From Geodermatophilaceae bacterium (GTDB taxonomy: Bacteria; Actinomycetota; Actinomycetes; Mycobacteriales; Geodermatophilaceae), in contig JACCZY010000032.1 of assembly GCA_013695685.1 (NCBI GenBank), forward strand, positions 1 through 37,260: 37,260 nucleotides of DNA. The letters are read 5' to 3'. The notes beneath the pieces are model-generated. The model had not been told where the DNA came from, searched no databases, and worked only from the letters and a program-made list of their open reading frames with translations. Positions 7,234 to 15,911 of this stretch are shown here, one piece after another. Made by a program: the position numbers and the translations under genes. Every line of letters starts with the position of its first letter. The stretch's first letter is position 1.

Positions 7234-8658
7234 GTGCAGCCGGAGCAGGCCGACCAGAAGCGGTGGCGGGCCTTGGCCGTGTGCCTGTGCGCGGGCTTCT
7301 TGACCCTGCTGGACGTCAGCATCGTCAACGTCGCCCTGCCCTCCATCGAGGAGGGGCTCGGTGCCGGACCGGCTGACCTGCAATGGATTCTCACCGGGTA
7401 CGCCGTGGCGTTCGGGCTGGTGCTCGTCTCGGCAGGGCGGCTCGGCGACGCACGCGGGCGTCGGCGAATCTTCCTCCTCGGCCTGCTCGTGTTCACGGCC
7501 GGGTCCGCGATGGCCGGGTTCGCCCCCGGCCCGGGGTGGCTCTCCGGTGCGCGCGTCGTGCAGGGTGTCGGTGCCGGGATCCTCATGCCGCAGATAGCCG
7601 GCTTCATCCAGACGCTGTTCCATGGCCCCGAGCGTGGGCGGGCCTTCGGGTTGTTGGGCGCGGCGATCGGCCTGTCCACCGCGGCCGGGCCGGTGACCGG
7701 AGGCGTGATCCTGGATCTCGTGGGTGGCCCGGACGCCTGGCGATGGATCTTCCTGGTCAACCTTCCGGTCGGCCTGCTGGTGCTGGTGCTCGCCCTGCGG
7801 CTGCTGCCCGAGACCGACCCCGGCACCCGGGACAGCCGGCTGGACCCGGTCGGGGTCGTGTTGCTCGGCGCGGGAACGGTGCTCATCCTGCTGCCGCTGA
7901 TCGGGACCGACGCGAGCCTGGCAGATCGGCCGTGGTGGCTGCTCGGCGCGGGCGTGCTCGCGCTCGTCGGCTTTCTCGGGTGGGAGCGCCGACATGCCGA
8001 CAAGGGCGGCGCGCCGGTAGTCGACATGACGCTGTTTCACCGCCGCTCCTATGCCCTCGGCGCGGCGCTAGCCTTGGTGTACTTCGCGGGCTTCACCCCG
8101 ATCTTCTTCGTGCTCACGCTGACCTTGCAGTCCGGCCTCGGCTACAGCCCACTGCTCGCCGGAATCGCCACCACACCGTTCGCGATCGGCGGGGCTATCG
8201 CCGCGCTGGGCGGCGGCCGGCTTGTGGACCGCTTCGGTCGAGCGCTCGTTGCCATCGGCCTGGCCCTGAGCATCGTGGGTGTCCTCGGGACAGCGGCCGT
8301 CGTCGGGCTGGTTCCTGCCGCGGCGCTCGGCTGGGCGATCGCCGGCCCGCTGTTCGTCGCCGGTATCGGCAGCGGTCTGGTGGTCTCCCCGAATCAGGCC
8401 CTGACGCTCAGCGAGGTCCCGGTCGCCGGGGGCGGCAGCGCCGCCGGAGTCGTGCAGACCGGTCAGCGGATCGGCACCGCGTTGGGCGTCGCGACCGTAG
8501 GTGCGGCGTTCTTCACCGTTCTGGCCGGCGGCGCCGACTACCTCGTGGCGTTCATGATCTCGCTGCTGGTCGTCGCGGGCTTGATGACACTGGCACTGGG
8601 CATCGCGCTGGCCGACCTCGAGTTGAACCGGCGTACCGGCACACGAGCCCGGCTCTGA
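7234..8658 (+). CDS. MFS drug exporter, DHA2 (14-TM, EmrB/QacA-type) family
   Basis: A 474-aa proton-driven exporter of the major facilitator superfamily. The first helix carries the DHA2 signature LDVSIVNVALPSI with its acidic Asp. Next come QWILTGYAVAFGLVLVSAGR, the loop 2-3 motif GRLGDARGRRRIF and the antiporter helix-5 region GAAIGLSTAAGPVTGGVI. About fourteen hydrophobic helices are visible to the C-terminus. Substrates are typically cationic or amphipathic compounds but cannot be assigned here. The start is uncertain: GTG 7234 sits at the usual distance before helix 1, and an in-frame GTG at 7174 would add 20 residues. Neither has a strong ribosome site, while the likely promoter starts near 7150. 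The gene is followed by a tRNA on the other strand. Confidence 0.87.
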   Translation: MQPEQADQKRWRALAVCLCAGFLTLLDVSIVNVALPSIEEGLGAGPADLQWILTGYAVAFGLVLVSAGRLGDARGRRRIFLLGLLVFTAGSAMAGFAPGPGWLSGARVVQGVGAGILMPQIAGFIQTLFHGPERGRAFGLLGAAIGLSTAAGPVTGGVILDLVGGPDAWRWIFLVNLPVGLLVLVLALRLLPETDPGTRDSRLDPVGVVLLGAGTVLILLPLIGTDASLADRPWWLLGAGVLALVGFLGWERRHADKGGAPVVDMTLFHRRSYALGAALALVYFAGFTPIFFVLTLTLQSGLGYSPLLAGIATTPFAIGGAIAALGGGRLVDRFGRALVAIGLALSIVGVLGTAAVVGLVPAAALGWAIAGPLFVAGIGSGLVVSPNQALTLSEVPVAGGGSAAGVVQTGQRIGTALGVATVGAAFFTVLAGGADYLVAFMISLLVVAGLMTLALGIALADLELNRRTGTRARL

Positions 8659-8734
8659 CTCCTCTGCCAAGACACCCGGTGGCGGTTCCGGCCCGTCCAC
8701 CGCCGAGTTGTCAGTAACCAACCGATTTCTGCTG

Positions 8735-8806
8735 AGCCTCCGGTCCGGATCGAACGGACGACCTGCCGCTTACAAGGCGGCTGCGCTACCACTGCGCCAC
8801 GGAGGC
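8735..8806 (-). tRNA. tRNA-Thr (anticodon TGT)
   Basis: The minus strand folds as a complete 72-nt cloverleaf: acceptor GCCTCCG/CGGAGGC, D-stem GCGC/GCGC, anticodon stem GCCGC/GCGGC with loop CTTGTAA (anticodon TGT, reading ACA), and T-stem GTCCG/CGGAC with loop TTCGATC. The discriminator base is T. The CCA end is not encoded. It lies alone between the MFS gene and the DUF445 gene. Confidence 0.96.
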
Positions 8807-8851
8807 GGGTCAGCGCTAGGCAGCGTAACCGCACCCGCGTCCGCCGCTGTT

Positions 8852-8857
8852 TACAGT
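8852..8857 (+). promoter_or_regulatory. -10 box for leaderless DUF445 message
   Basis: TACAGT followed by TGCCCG and the ATG at 8864, giving a 6-nt gap. Transcription is predicted to begin at the start codon. No -35 element is obvious. Confidence 0.5.
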
Positions 8858-8863
8858 TGCCCG

Positions 8864-10159
8864 ATGGCCCACCGCGACCTGCCAACGGCGAGCGCGGCCA
8901 TCGGCATTCCGATGACTGCCGACGACGAGATGCGCCGAGTCGGCTTGACGCGGATGAAGCTGATCGCCACCGGACTGTTCCTCGCCGCCGCAGCCGTGTT
9001 CCTGGCCTGCCTGTTGCTCGGCGCGGACGCGGGCCCGTGGGTGGGCTACGTCCGCGCTGCCGCCGAGGCGTCGATGATCGGTGCGCTCGCGGACTGGTTC
9101 GCCGTCACGGCGCTCTTCCGGCATCCACTCGGCATCCCGATCCCGCACACCGCGATCATTCCCCGCCGTAAGGACCAGATCGGTGAAGCCCTCGGGGTCT
9201 TCGTACAGCGCAACTTTCTCACCCGTTCGGTGCTGGGCGAGAAGCTGCGCAGTTTGGGCGTGGCCCGGCGTACCGGCGAGTGGCTCGCCGAACCCGAGCA
9301 TGCCCGCCGGCTTGGTGACAACCTCGGCGCGGTGCTTACCGGTATGTCGCAGGTGCTCCGCGACGAGGACGTGCAGGCGTTCGTCGACCAACTCGTCTCC
9401 TCCCGGATCCGGTCGACCCCAGCGGCTCCGATCCTCGCCCGGGTGCTGGAGATCGCGGTCGAGGGCGGCCACCACCAGGATGTGCTCAGTTCCGGGCTGC
9501 GGGGCCTGGGGCGGTTTCTCGACGACAACAAGGCAGTGCTGAGGTCGAAACTCGGGGAGGAGTCCCCGGAGTGGGTGCCGGAGTGGATCGACGACCGGGT
9601 GTTCGCCAAGGCGTTCACTGCGCTGCAGAGGTTTCTCGGCGAGGTCGCGTCCACTCCCGACCACGAGCTGCGGCGCGCCCTCGACCTGCGGCTGCAGGAG
9701 TACGTCGTCGCGCTCCGTACCGACCCTGACGCCGCAGCGCGGGTAGAGCTGGTGAAAGACGAGATTCTTGAGCACCCGAGCGTCAAGGAATGGTCGGCCT
9801 CGCTCTGGGGAGGCCTCAAGAAGAGCCTGCTCGAGCTCAGCAACGACCCGTCGTCCGAGCTACGGCAACGCTTCCAGTCCTCGATCGTCCACTTCGGACA
9901 GACGCTGCGCGACGATTCTGAGTTGCAGGCCAAGCTCGACCGCTGGGTCGAAGGGGCGGCGGCGTACGTCGTCGATCAGTACAGCGACGACATCGCCGAC
10001 TTGGTGTCCGGAACTGTGGCCAAATGGGACGCGGTGGAGACCAGCAACCGGATCGAGCTGCAGGTCGGGCGTGACCTGCAGTTCATCCGGATCAACGGCA
10101 CGGTCGTCGGTGGCCTGGCCGGCCTGCTGATCTACAGCGTCGCGCAGCTGATCGGGTGA
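8864..10159 (+). CDS. DUF445 family membrane-anchored protein
   Basis: A 431-aa member of DUF445, a widespread family without an assigned biochemical role. Near the N-terminus there is one clear membrane segment (KLIATGLFLAAAAVFLACLL), then the family hallmark AAAEASMIGALADWFAVTALFRHPLG and PIPHTAIIPRRKDQIGEALG. A long, mostly helical region with charged residues follows, ending in a second membrane segment (GTVVGGLAGLLIYSVAQLI). This leaves a large domain bounded by anchors at both ends. The start at 8864 follows a -10 box by 6 nt and is probably leaderless. It ends 10 bp from the convergent rlmB stop. Confidence 0.88.
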   Translation: MAHRDLPTASAAIGIPMTADDEMRRVGLTRMKLIATGLFLAAAAVFLACLLLGADAGPWVGYVRAAAEASMIGALADWFAVTALFRHPLGIPIPHTAIIPRRKDQIGEALGVFVQRNFLTRSVLGEKLRSLGVARRTGEWLAEPEHARRLGDNLGAVLTGMSQVLRDEDVQAFVDQLVSSRIRSTPAAPILARVLEIAVEGGHHQDVLSSGLRGLGRFLDDNKAVLRSKLGEESPEWVPEWIDDRVFAKAFTALQRFLGEVASTPDHELRRALDLRLQEYVVALRTDPDAAARVELVKDEILEHPSVKEWSASLWGGLKKSLLELSNDPSSELRQRFQSSIVHFGQTLRDDSELQAKLDRWVEGAAAYVVDQYSDDIADLVSGTVAKWDAVETSNRIELQVGRDLQFIRINGTVVGGLAGLLIYSVAQLIG

Positions 10160-10169
10160 CGGCCGGAGG

Positions 10170-11126
10170 TCAGGCTGTGCGAGTGGCGCGGCGGCGGGCA
10201 ATCTCGCCCAGCGCGACCGCAACCGCCACACTGGCGTTCAACGACTCCGCGCCCGAGGTGATCGGGATGGAGACGGTGAGATCACACGCCTCGCCCACGA
10301 GCCGCGACATCCCCTTTCCCTCCGAGCCGGCCACCAGGACCAGCGGTTCGGTGGCAGCCGGTAGGTCGAAGAGGCTGGTGCCGCCCTGCACGTCCAGCCC
10401 GACGACGAGCAGCCCCGCCTTGCGGTAGGCGACCAGTGCCCGGGTCAGGTTCGTGGCCCGGGCGATCGGGAGCCGGGCCGCGGCACCGGAGCTGGTCCGC
10501 CAGGCGCTCGCCGTCATCCCCGCCGCCCGCCGCTCCGGGATCAGTACGCCGTGCGCGCCGAACGCCGCTGCCGTGCGGACGACTGCACCGAGATTGCGCG
10601 GGTCCATCACCCCGTCGAGGGCGACGATGAGGGGCGCGCGACCGCTGTCGATTGCCTGGGCCAGCACGTCGTCCGGGTGGGCATAGGAGTACGGCGGAAC
10701 CTGCAGACCCAGACCCTGATGCAACAACCCCCCGGTCATCCGGTCCAGCTCGGCCTTGCTGACCTCCAGGATCGAGATGCCCCTGTCACCTGCCCGCTGC
10801 ACCGCCTCGGCCACCCGCTCGTCGAGGTCGAGGTTCGACGCGACGTACAACCCGGTCGCCGGGATCTGCGCCCGCAGCGCCTCGACCACAGGATTGCGGC
10901 CGACCAGTAGCTCGGGTGCGTTGTCCGGCTTACGCTGCTGGCGCGGCCGCTGATCGGGGCGCCTGGCCGCGGCCTTTGCCCGGCGGGCGGCCGCGTGCTT
11001 GGGCCGCTCCTCGGCCCGAGGTGTCGGTCCACGGCCTTCGAGCTGCTTGCGCCGCTGCCCACCGGAGCCCACAGTGGGCCCCTTCTTCCCGGCGGGCTTG
11101 CGCCGGGCCGAACCGCCGCCACTCAT
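10170..11126 (-). CDS. rlmB: 23S rRNA 2'-O-ribose methyltransferase, TrmH/SpoU family
   Basis: A 318-aa SpoU-family enzyme that transfers a methyl group from S-adenosylmethionine to an RNA ribose; the RlmB subgroup modifies 23S rRNA G2251. The first ~70 residues are a lysine/arginine-rich extension common in actinobacteria. Next is the L30e-like substrate-binding part ([20 protein letters not shown]), then the trefoil-knot catalytic domain with motif 1 [16 protein letters not shown], motif 2 [10 protein letters not shown] and motif 3 [20 protein letters not shown]. The ATG at 11124-11126 overlaps the cysS stop as ATGA, so the pair is translationally coupled. In M. tuberculosis the same pair is Rv3580c-Rv3579c. 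Confidence 0.93.
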   Translation of the reverse strand: MSGGGSARRKPAGKKGPTVGSGGQRRKQLEGRGPTPRAEERPKHAAARRAKAAARRPDQRPRQQRKPDNAPELLVGRNPVVEALRAQIPATGLYVASNLDLDERVAEAVQRAGDRGISILEVSKAELDRMTGGLLHQGLGLQVPPYSYAHPDDVLAQAIDSGRAPLIVALDGVMDPRNLGAVVRTAAAFGAHGVLIPERRAAGMTASAWRTSSGAAARLPIARATNLTRALVAYRKAGLLVVGLDVQGGTSLFDLPAATEPLVLVAGSEGKGMSRLVGEACDLTVSIPITSGAESLNASVAVAVALGEIARRRATRTA

Positions 11127-12523
11127 GAGCGCGCCCCTTCCATGGTCCACCGCGGACCGGCTGCGGTGTCCTCCACCACGACACCGGCAGCAGCCAGCCG
11201 GTCGCGGATGGCATCTGCTGCCGCGTAGTCCTTCCGGGCCCGGGCGGCCGCGCGTTGCTCCAGCGCCACTCCTACCAGGGCGTCGACCACCGGCCGCAAG
11301 CCGCTGTCCGACGAGCCGGCCCAGGGCGCCGCGAGCGGATCCAGGCCCAGTACGCCGAGCATCGCCCGGACCGCTCCCAGGCTGCCGGCAACGGCGGCAT
11401 CGTCGGCTGCGGTCAGTGCGGTGTTACCCGCCCGGATGATGTCCTGGACGCTGGCCAGCGCGGCCGGCACGCCGAGGTCGTCGTCCATGGCCGCGACGAA
11501 GTCCGCGCACAGCACCGGCGTACCGGCCTCGGATCCGACCCGCTCGGCGGCCCTTGTCACGAACCCCTCGATCCGCCGGAACGCGACGGCGGCTTCGGCC
11601 AGCGAGTCGGGTGTGTACTCGATGGTGCTGCGGTAGTGCGGGGCGGACAGGTAGTAGCGCAGCTCGACCGGCCGGACTTCTCCGACCAGGTCCGCGACGA
11701 GGGTGGAGTTGCCGAGGGACTTGCTCATCTTCTCCCCGCCCAGCGTCACCCAGGCATTGTGCATCCAGTACGACGCGAACCCATCACCCACGGCCCGGGA
11801 CTGGGCCTGCTCGTTCTCGTGGTGGGGGAAGATCAAGTCCAGCCCGCCGCCGTGGATGTCGAAGCTCGGGCCGAGATAGCGCTCGACCATCGCGGAGCAC
11901 TCCAGGTGCCAGCCCGGGCGCCCGGCGCCCCACGGCGTGTCCCAGGACGGCTCGCCGGGGCGGGCGCCCTTCCAGAGGGCGAAGTCACGCGGGTCGCGCT
12001 TGGCCGATCCGTCGTCGGTGTCCGCCGCCGACAGCATCTGGTCCGGACGCTGCCCCGACAGTTCGCCGTACCGGGGGTAGGACGCGACGTCGAAGTAGAC
12101 GTCGTCGCCGGCGGGGTAGGCGTGGCCGGTGTCGATCAGCCGGTGCATCAGCCGGATCATCTCCGGCACATGTCCGGTCGCGCGGGGCTCGTACGTCGGC
12201 GGCAGGCAGCCCACCACCTCGTAGGCCCTGCTCAATTCGCGTTCGAACCTGGCCGCCCAGGCCCACCACGGCACGCCGGCTTCGGCGGACTTGGCAAGGA
12301 TCTTGTCGTCGATGTCGGTGACGTTGCGCACGAGACGCACAGCGTGTCCGCTGCGCTCGAGCCAGCGACTCAGGATGTCGAAGTTGATCGCGCTACGAGC
12401 GTGACCGATGTGCGGCGCACCCTGGACGGTGACTCCGCACAAGTAGATGGAGACCTCGCCCTCGACCAGCGAAACGAAATCGCGCATACCCCGGGTGGCG
12501 GTGTCGAACAGCCGCAAACTCAC
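11123..12523 (-). CDS. cysS: Cysteinyl-tRNA synthetase
   Basis: A 466-aa class I aminoacyl-tRNA synthetase that charges tRNA-Cys in the cytosol; length is normal for bacterial CysS. Seen are the zinc-site Cys in YLCGVTVQG, the HIGH motif in [10 protein letters not shown], the zinc-binding [10 protein letters not shown] and [11 protein letters not shown], and the KMSKS loop as [11 protein letters not shown]. The C-terminal part is the usual helical anticodon-binding region. It resembles CysS rather than the related mycothiol ligase MshC, since the gene context is that of cysS next to rlmB. The GTG start at 12521-12523 is 7 nt after a TAGAGT box, so cysS-rlmB has its own promoter and a leaderless message, separate from ispD-ispF upstream. 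Confidence 0.94.
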   Translation of the reverse strand: MSLRLFDTATRGMRDFVSLVEGEVSIYLCGVTVQGAPHIGHARSAINFDILSRWLERSGHAVRLVRNVTDIDDKILAKSAEAGVPWWAWAARFERELSRAYEVVGCLPPTYEPRATGHVPEMIRLMHRLIDTGHAYPAGDDVYFDVASYPRYGELSGQRPDQMLSAADTDDGSAKRDPRDFALWKGARPGEPSWDTPWGAGRPGWHLECSAMVERYLGPSFDIHGGGLDLIFPHHENEQAQSRAVGDGFASYWMHNAWVTLGGEKMSKSLGNSTLVADLVGEVRPVELRYYLSAPHYRSTIEYTPDSLAEAAVAFRRIEGFVTRAAERVGSEAGTPVLCADFVAAMDDDLGVPAALASVQDIIRAGNTALTAADDAAVAGSLGAVRAMLGVLGLDPLAAPWAGSSDSGLRPVVDALVGVALEQRAAARARKDYAAADAIRDRLAAAGVVVEDTAAGPRWTMEGARS

Positions 12524-12530
12524 CGTCCCG

Positions 12531-12536
12531 ACTCTA
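12531..12536 (-). promoter_or_regulatory. -10 box for leaderless cysS-rlmB message
   Basis: TAGAGT on the minus strand, followed by CGGGACG and the GTG start of cysS at 12523. It lies in the short gap after ispF, so cysS-rlmB can be transcribed apart from the carD-ispD-ispF unit. Confidence 0.5.
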
Positions 12537-12550
12537 CCGCCGCAGTCACC

Positions 12551-13015
12551 TCACGCCGGGAGCACGAGCGCGGTGGCGACCGCGGCGCGTCCCTCGCCCC
12601 GCCCGGCCAGCCCGAGGCCGTCGGTGGTCGTCGCGCTCACGCTCACCGGCGCGCCGAGGACCCCAGACAGCACCTCCTGCGCCTCGACACGCCGCAGCCC
12701 GATCGTGGGCGTGTTCGCGATCACCTGTACGGCGGCATTACCGACTTTCCACCCGGCCGATGCCAGCAGCCGGGCCGTCTCGGCCACAATGTCCTGGCCG
12801 CCGGCGCCGGCCCACCGCGGATCGACGGTACCGAACACCGAACCGACATCGCCCAGCCCGGCGGCGGACAGCAGGGCGTCGCAGAGCGCGTGCGCGGCGA
12901 CGTCGCCGTCGGAGTGTCCGGAGCAGCCCTCCACGCCCGGCCAATGCAGCCCCAGCAGCCAGCACTCCCGGCCCGCCTCGATCGGGTGGACGTCGCAGCC
13001 GACCCCCACCCTCAT
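12551..13015 (-). CDS. ispF: 2-C-methyl-D-erythritol 2,4-cyclodiphosphate synthase
   Basis: A 154-aa enzyme of the MEP (non-mevalonate) isoprenoid pathway. It converts CDP-methylerythritol 2-phosphate into the cyclic diphosphate, releasing CMP. The metal site is intact: Asp8 and His10 in GCDVHPI and His42 in [13 protein letters not shown]. The substrate loops [12 protein letters not shown] and [18 protein letters not shown] are also present. The family works as a homotrimer. The ATG 13013-13015 overlaps the ispD stop (ATGA), so this step is coupled to the enzyme two steps earlier; IspE, the step between, is not in the window. Confidence 0.96.
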   Translation of the reverse strand: MRVGVGCDVHPIEAGRECWLLGLHWPGVEGCSGHSDGDVAAHALCDALLSAAGLGDVGSVFGTVDPRWAGAGGQDIVAETARLLASAGWKVGNAAVQVIANTPTIGLRRVEAQEVLSGVLGAPVSVSATTTDGLGLAGRGEGRAAVATALVLPA

Positions 13016-13695
13016 CTGCCGCCACCGAGCAGCGCCTCGGCCAGTACGACGTCGTACGGCGTGGTGATCTTGAAACCGGCCGGATCGCCGGGGACGGTGA
13101 GCACGGGGATCCCGAGCGCTTCAACCAGAGCCGCATCGTCGGTGGCGACGCCCGGATCGGCGCGGTGCGCCCGCTCCAGCACATCGCGACGGAAACCCTG
13201 CGGGGTCTGAACGGCTACCAGCCCGGTCCGGTCGACGGTGCGGAGTACCCGGCCGGAGGCATCGACGGACTTGAGCGTGTCGGTGACGGCAAGAGCCGGT
13301 ATGACGCCCGGCGCACCAGCGCGTACGGCGGCGATGACCGCCGCGACGACCGCCGGGGGCATCAGCGGCCTCGCCGCGTCGTGTACCAGTACGACATCGA
13401 CGTCAGGCGGCAGAACCGCGAGTGCGGCAGCCACCGAGGCTTGCCTCGAGGCGCCCCCGGCCACGACCCTGGTGGGGCAGGCGGCGCCCTCGAGCGCTGC
13501 GACGGCAGCGTTGCGCCAGTCAACGTCGCGCCGGTCGGCGGGAACAGCGACCACCACCAAGTCGACCGATGTGGCTACGGCGTCAGCGCTGCGCCGGAGC
13601 AACGTCGTACCGGCGAGCAGGCGAAACGCCTTGGGGATACCACCGCCGAGGCGGTCACCGCTGCCGGCGGCGGGGACGATCGCGGCGACGCTCAC
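13012..13695 (-). CDS. ispD: 2-C-methyl-D-erythritol 4-phosphate cytidylyltransferase
   Basis: A 227-aa cytidylyltransferase of the MEP pathway that joins CTP and methylerythritol 4-phosphate. The nucleotide-binding start is [18 protein letters not shown]. Other family signatures are [37 protein letters not shown] and [12 protein letters not shown]. The GTG start at 13693-13695 follows the carD stop by 18 nt with no separate -10 box, which suggests it is co-transcribed from the carD promoter. It overlaps ispF by 4 nt. Gene order carD-ispD-ispF is the same as in M. tuberculosis. Confidence 0.95.
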   Translation of the reverse strand: MSVAAIVPAAGSGDRLGGGIPKAFRLLAGTTLLRRSADAVATSVDLVVVAVPADRRDVDWRNAAVAALEGAACPTRVVAGGASRQASVAAALAVLPPDVDVVLVHDAARPLMPPAVVAAVIAAVRAGAPGVIPALAVTDTLKSVDASGRVLRTVDRTGLVAVQTPQGFRRDVLERAHRADPGVATDDAALVEALGIPVLTVPGDPAGFKITTPYDVVLAEALLGGGR

Positions 13696-13713
13696 CGGCG
13701 CGTTGGGCTGAGT

Positions 13714-14196
13714 TCAGGAGGCCAGAACCTCGTCGAGCAGGATCTCCGCCTTGTCCTCGTTCGTCCCCTCGGCCAGGGCGACCTCGCTGACGAGAATCTG
13801 CCGGGCCTTGGACAGCATCCGCTTCTCACCGGCGGACAGCCCCCGTTCGCGGTCGCGACGCCACAGGTCCCGAACCACCTCGGCCACCTTGTTGACGTCG
13901 CCGGAGGCGAGCTTCTCCAGGTTTGCCTTGTAGCGGCGCGACCAGTTCGTCGGCTCCTCGGTGTGCGGTGCACGCAGCACCTCGAACACCTTGTTCAGGC
14001 CTTCTTGGCCGACGACATCCCGGACACCCACCTCTTCGGCGTTGTCTGAGGGGACTTCGATGGTCAGATCTCCCTGAGCGACCTTGAGAACGAGATACTC
14101 ACGCTCCTCGCCCTTGATGACGCGGGTCGTGATCGCCTCGATGAGAGCGGCGCCGTGATGCGGGTACACAACGGTCTCGCCGACTGTGAAAACCAT
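13714..14196 (-). CDS. carD: CarD family RNA polymerase-binding transcription regulator
   Basis: A 160-aa global regulator that binds the RNA polymerase beta lobe and stabilises open promoter complexes, notably at rRNA promoters. Residues ~1-60 are the Tudor-like RNA polymerase-interacting domain ([20 protein letters not shown]). The C-terminal helical domain carries Trp85 in [13 protein letters not shown], the residue that wedges into the -10 upstream edge in M. tuberculosis CarD, and basic residues around [14 protein letters not shown]. The start at 14194-14196 has AAAGGGGA on the minus strand about 7-8 nt upstream and a TATCCT -10 box giving a leader of about 20 nt. It heads an operon with ispD and ispF. 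Confidence 0.96.
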   Translation of the reverse strand: MVFTVGETVVYPHHGAALIEAITTRVIKGEEREYLVLKVAQGDLTIEVPSDNAEEVGVRDVVGQEGLNKVFEVLRAPHTEEPTNWSRRYKANLEKLASGDVNKVAEVVRDLWRRDRERGLSAGEKRMLSKARQILVSEVALAEGTNEDKAEILLDEVLAS

Positions 14197-14223
14197 GTGG
14201 ATATGTCCCCTTTCGCTGACCCA

Positions 14224-14229
14224 AGGATA
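14224..14229 (-). promoter_or_regulatory. -10 box of the carD-ispD-ispF operon
   Basis: TATCCT on the minus strand, 27 nt before the carD start codon. The predicted leader of about 20 nt contains the ribosome site AAAGGGGA. No match to a -35 hexamer is seen at the expected distance. Confidence 0.45.
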
Positions 14230-14416
14230 ACACGCACGGCGGTGAGGGGCGTCGCTCCGATGCCCGCATTTGCGCAGGTCAGAGCCCTTATGGCGCAGAG
14301 ATGAGGGCTTGACAGGCAGGCCCCCGACGTGCATCGGCGCGCCGTGGACCTGCCTTGTCGGCGCGTCCCCCGGCGCCGGTTGACTCCCCGCCGCGGGCGG
14401 CGGCACCCTGTGGCCA

Positions 14417-15250
14417 GTGAACGTGCGGCGTACCGTGCTAGCCCTCGCGCTGGCCTGCCATCCCGGTCCCACGGTGGCGGTCACGACCGTCACGGCGGTG
14501 CTCGCGGTGGCCGTCGGGCACGGCCTCGGCAGCGGGGTTCTGGTGACCGCCGCCGTGCTGGCCGGCCAGCTGTCTATCGGCTGGGGCAACGACTGGCTGG
14601 ACCGGGAGCGCGATCGGCGTTCGTCGCGCCGGGACAAGCCGATCGCCGCCGGTGCGGTGGCCCCCGCCACGGTGCTGACCGCTGCCCTCGCGGCGGTCGG
14701 CGGGTGCGTCGTGCTGTCCCTGCTCAACGGCACGGTGCCAGGGACCCTGCATCTGGCGGCCGTGGCCTGGGCGTGGGCGTACAACCTGGGGCTCAAGGCC
14801 ACCGTCGCCTCGCCCGTGCCGTTCGCGGTCTCGTTCGGGCTGCTGCCGGCATTCGTGGTAGCGGCGGCGCCCGGCTCCGAGCCGGCGCCGGTGTGGATGG
14901 TGCTGGCCGGCGCGTTGCTGGGCACCGGCGCTCATTTCGCCAATGTGCTGCCCGACCTCGACGACGACGCAGCGACTGGGGTACGCGGGCTCGGGCATCG
15001 GCTGGGCCGTCGGGGCTGCGCCGCGACTGCGGCAGTACTGCTGCTGGCAGCAGTTGCCGTACTGGCCCTGGGGCCACCCGGTCCGCCCACGCCCGGCGGA
15101 TTGGCTGCGTTGCTCCTCACCGTGCCGACAGGGGCCCTCGGCTTGGTGCTCACCCGGCGTCCCGGCTCGCGGGCGGCCTTCACGTCGGTCTTGGTGATCG
15201 CCGTCGTAGCAGTGACCCTGCTGGTTACATCGGGAACCCGACTGCGCTGA
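14417..15250 (+). CDS. UbiA family prenyltransferase
   Basis: A 277-aa integral-membrane enzyme of the UbiA superfamily, which attaches polyprenyl chains to acceptors such as quinone precursors. The first Asp-rich motif is NDWLDRERD (residues 58-66) and the second NVLPDLDDD (176-184). Both bind the Mg-prenyl diphosphate complex. About eight hydrophobic helices surround them. The acceptor cannot be named: UbiA, MenA, chlorophyll and arabinose-phosphate enzymes share this fold. The short length and altered second motif suggest an uncharacterised subgroup. The GTG start at 14417 has neither a clear ribosome site nor a -10 box at leaderless distance, so the exact start is uncertain. It is divergent from carD. 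Confidence 0.85.
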   Translation: MNVRRTVLALALACHPGPTVAVTTVTAVLAVAVGHGLGSGVLVTAAVLAGQLSIGWGNDWLDRERDRRSSRRDKPIAAGAVAPATVLTAALAAVGGCVVLSLLNGTVPGTLHLAAVAWAWAYNLGLKATVASPVPFAVSFGLLPAFVVAAAPGSEPAPVWMVLAGALLGTGAHFANVLPDLDDDAATGVRGLGHRLGRRGCAATAAVLLLAAVAVLALGPPGPPTPGGLAALLLTVPTGALGLVLTRRPGSRAAFTSVLVIAVVAVTLLVTSGTRLR

Positions 15251-15281
15251 CCCGCTCCCGGCCGGCGGGCCGTCGACGCAC

Positions 15282-15287
15282 TACTGT
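15282..15287 (+). promoter_or_regulatory. -10 box before the LpqE-like gene
   Basis: TACTGT, with transcription expected near 15294 and a leader of about 24 nt that contains the strong ribosome site GAGGAGGA (15303-15310). Confidence 0.4.
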
Positions 15288-15317
15288 GGGGAGCCCGCTC
15301 GTGAGGAGGACCGCCTC

Positions 15318-15851
15318 GTGCACCGCCTGTTCTCCCCGCTCGTCCTAGCCACCGCCGCCGTCGCAGTCGCCCTGGTCACCGGTTGCAGCGCCGGACAGGT
15401 CGCCCAGACCGCCAACCAGGTGCCCACGGTCGACGGTTCGGCTGCCGACGTCGGGGACATCGCGCTGCGCGACATCACCCTGGAGTATCCCGAGGACGGT
15501 GTGTACGAGGCCGGCGACGATGCTCGGGTGGTGTTCGTCGCGGTGAATCAGAATGCCTTGGAACCGGATCGTCTGCTGTCGGTGAGCAGCGAGTCGTTCG
15601 CCGGGTCCACGGAGGGGGCGGACTCCGACCTGCCGGTCGAGTTGCCCGCGAGCAGCGACGTGGGATTCCGCGAGGACGGCCCGGTGGTCGAGCTGACCGG
15701 TCTCGATGACCTGCTCCGTCCGTCGGTCAGCGTCCCGGTCACGTTCACGTTCGAGACCGCCGGGGAGGTCACCGTGATGGTGCCCGTGGCGGTGCCGCTG
15801 GACTACATCGAGCCCGAGGTCGAGCCGTTCGACTTCCACGGCGAGGAGTAA
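15318..15851 (+). CDS. lpqE: LpqE-like lipoprotein
   Basis: A 177-aa exported lipoprotein. The signal peptide (LFSPLVLATAAVAVALV) ends in lipobox LVTGC with Cys23. The mature start GCSAGQVAQTANQVPTVDG and the segments IALRDITLEYP and VVFVAVNQN closely resemble M. tuberculosis LpqE, which sits in the same place upstream of radA. The mature domain is a beta-rich fold similar to periplasmic PCu(A)C-type domains, but no Met/His copper motif is obvious, so metal binding is not claimed. The GTG start at 15318 is fixed by GAGGAGGA 7 nt upstream. The C-terminus is strongly acidic (EPEVEPFDFHGEE). Confidence 0.85.
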   Translation: MHRLFSPLVLATAAVAVALVTGCSAGQVAQTANQVPTVDGSAADVGDIALRDITLEYPEDGVYEAGDDARVVFVAVNQNALEPDRLLSVSSESFAGSTEGADSDLPVELPASSDVGFREDGPVVELTGLDDLLRPSVSVPVTFTFETAGEVTVMVPVAVPLDYIEPEVEPFDFHGEE

Positions 15852-15898
15852 CCCGCGACATCAGGCTTCGGTGGGAGCTGATTGTCGGTACCAACGCC

Positions 15899-15904
15899 TA
15901 GGGT
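15899..15904 (+). promoter_or_regulatory. -10 box for leaderless radA message
   Basis: TAGGGT followed by 7 nt (CCGCTGC) and the ATG at 15912. The transcription start is predicted at the A of the start codon. Confidence 0.5.
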
Positions 15905-15911
15905 CCGCTGC

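Noticed and set aside
14309-14314. TTGACA hexamer upstream of the UbiA-family gene
   Set aside because: It matches a -35 element, but no -10 box lies at 16-18 nt downstream.
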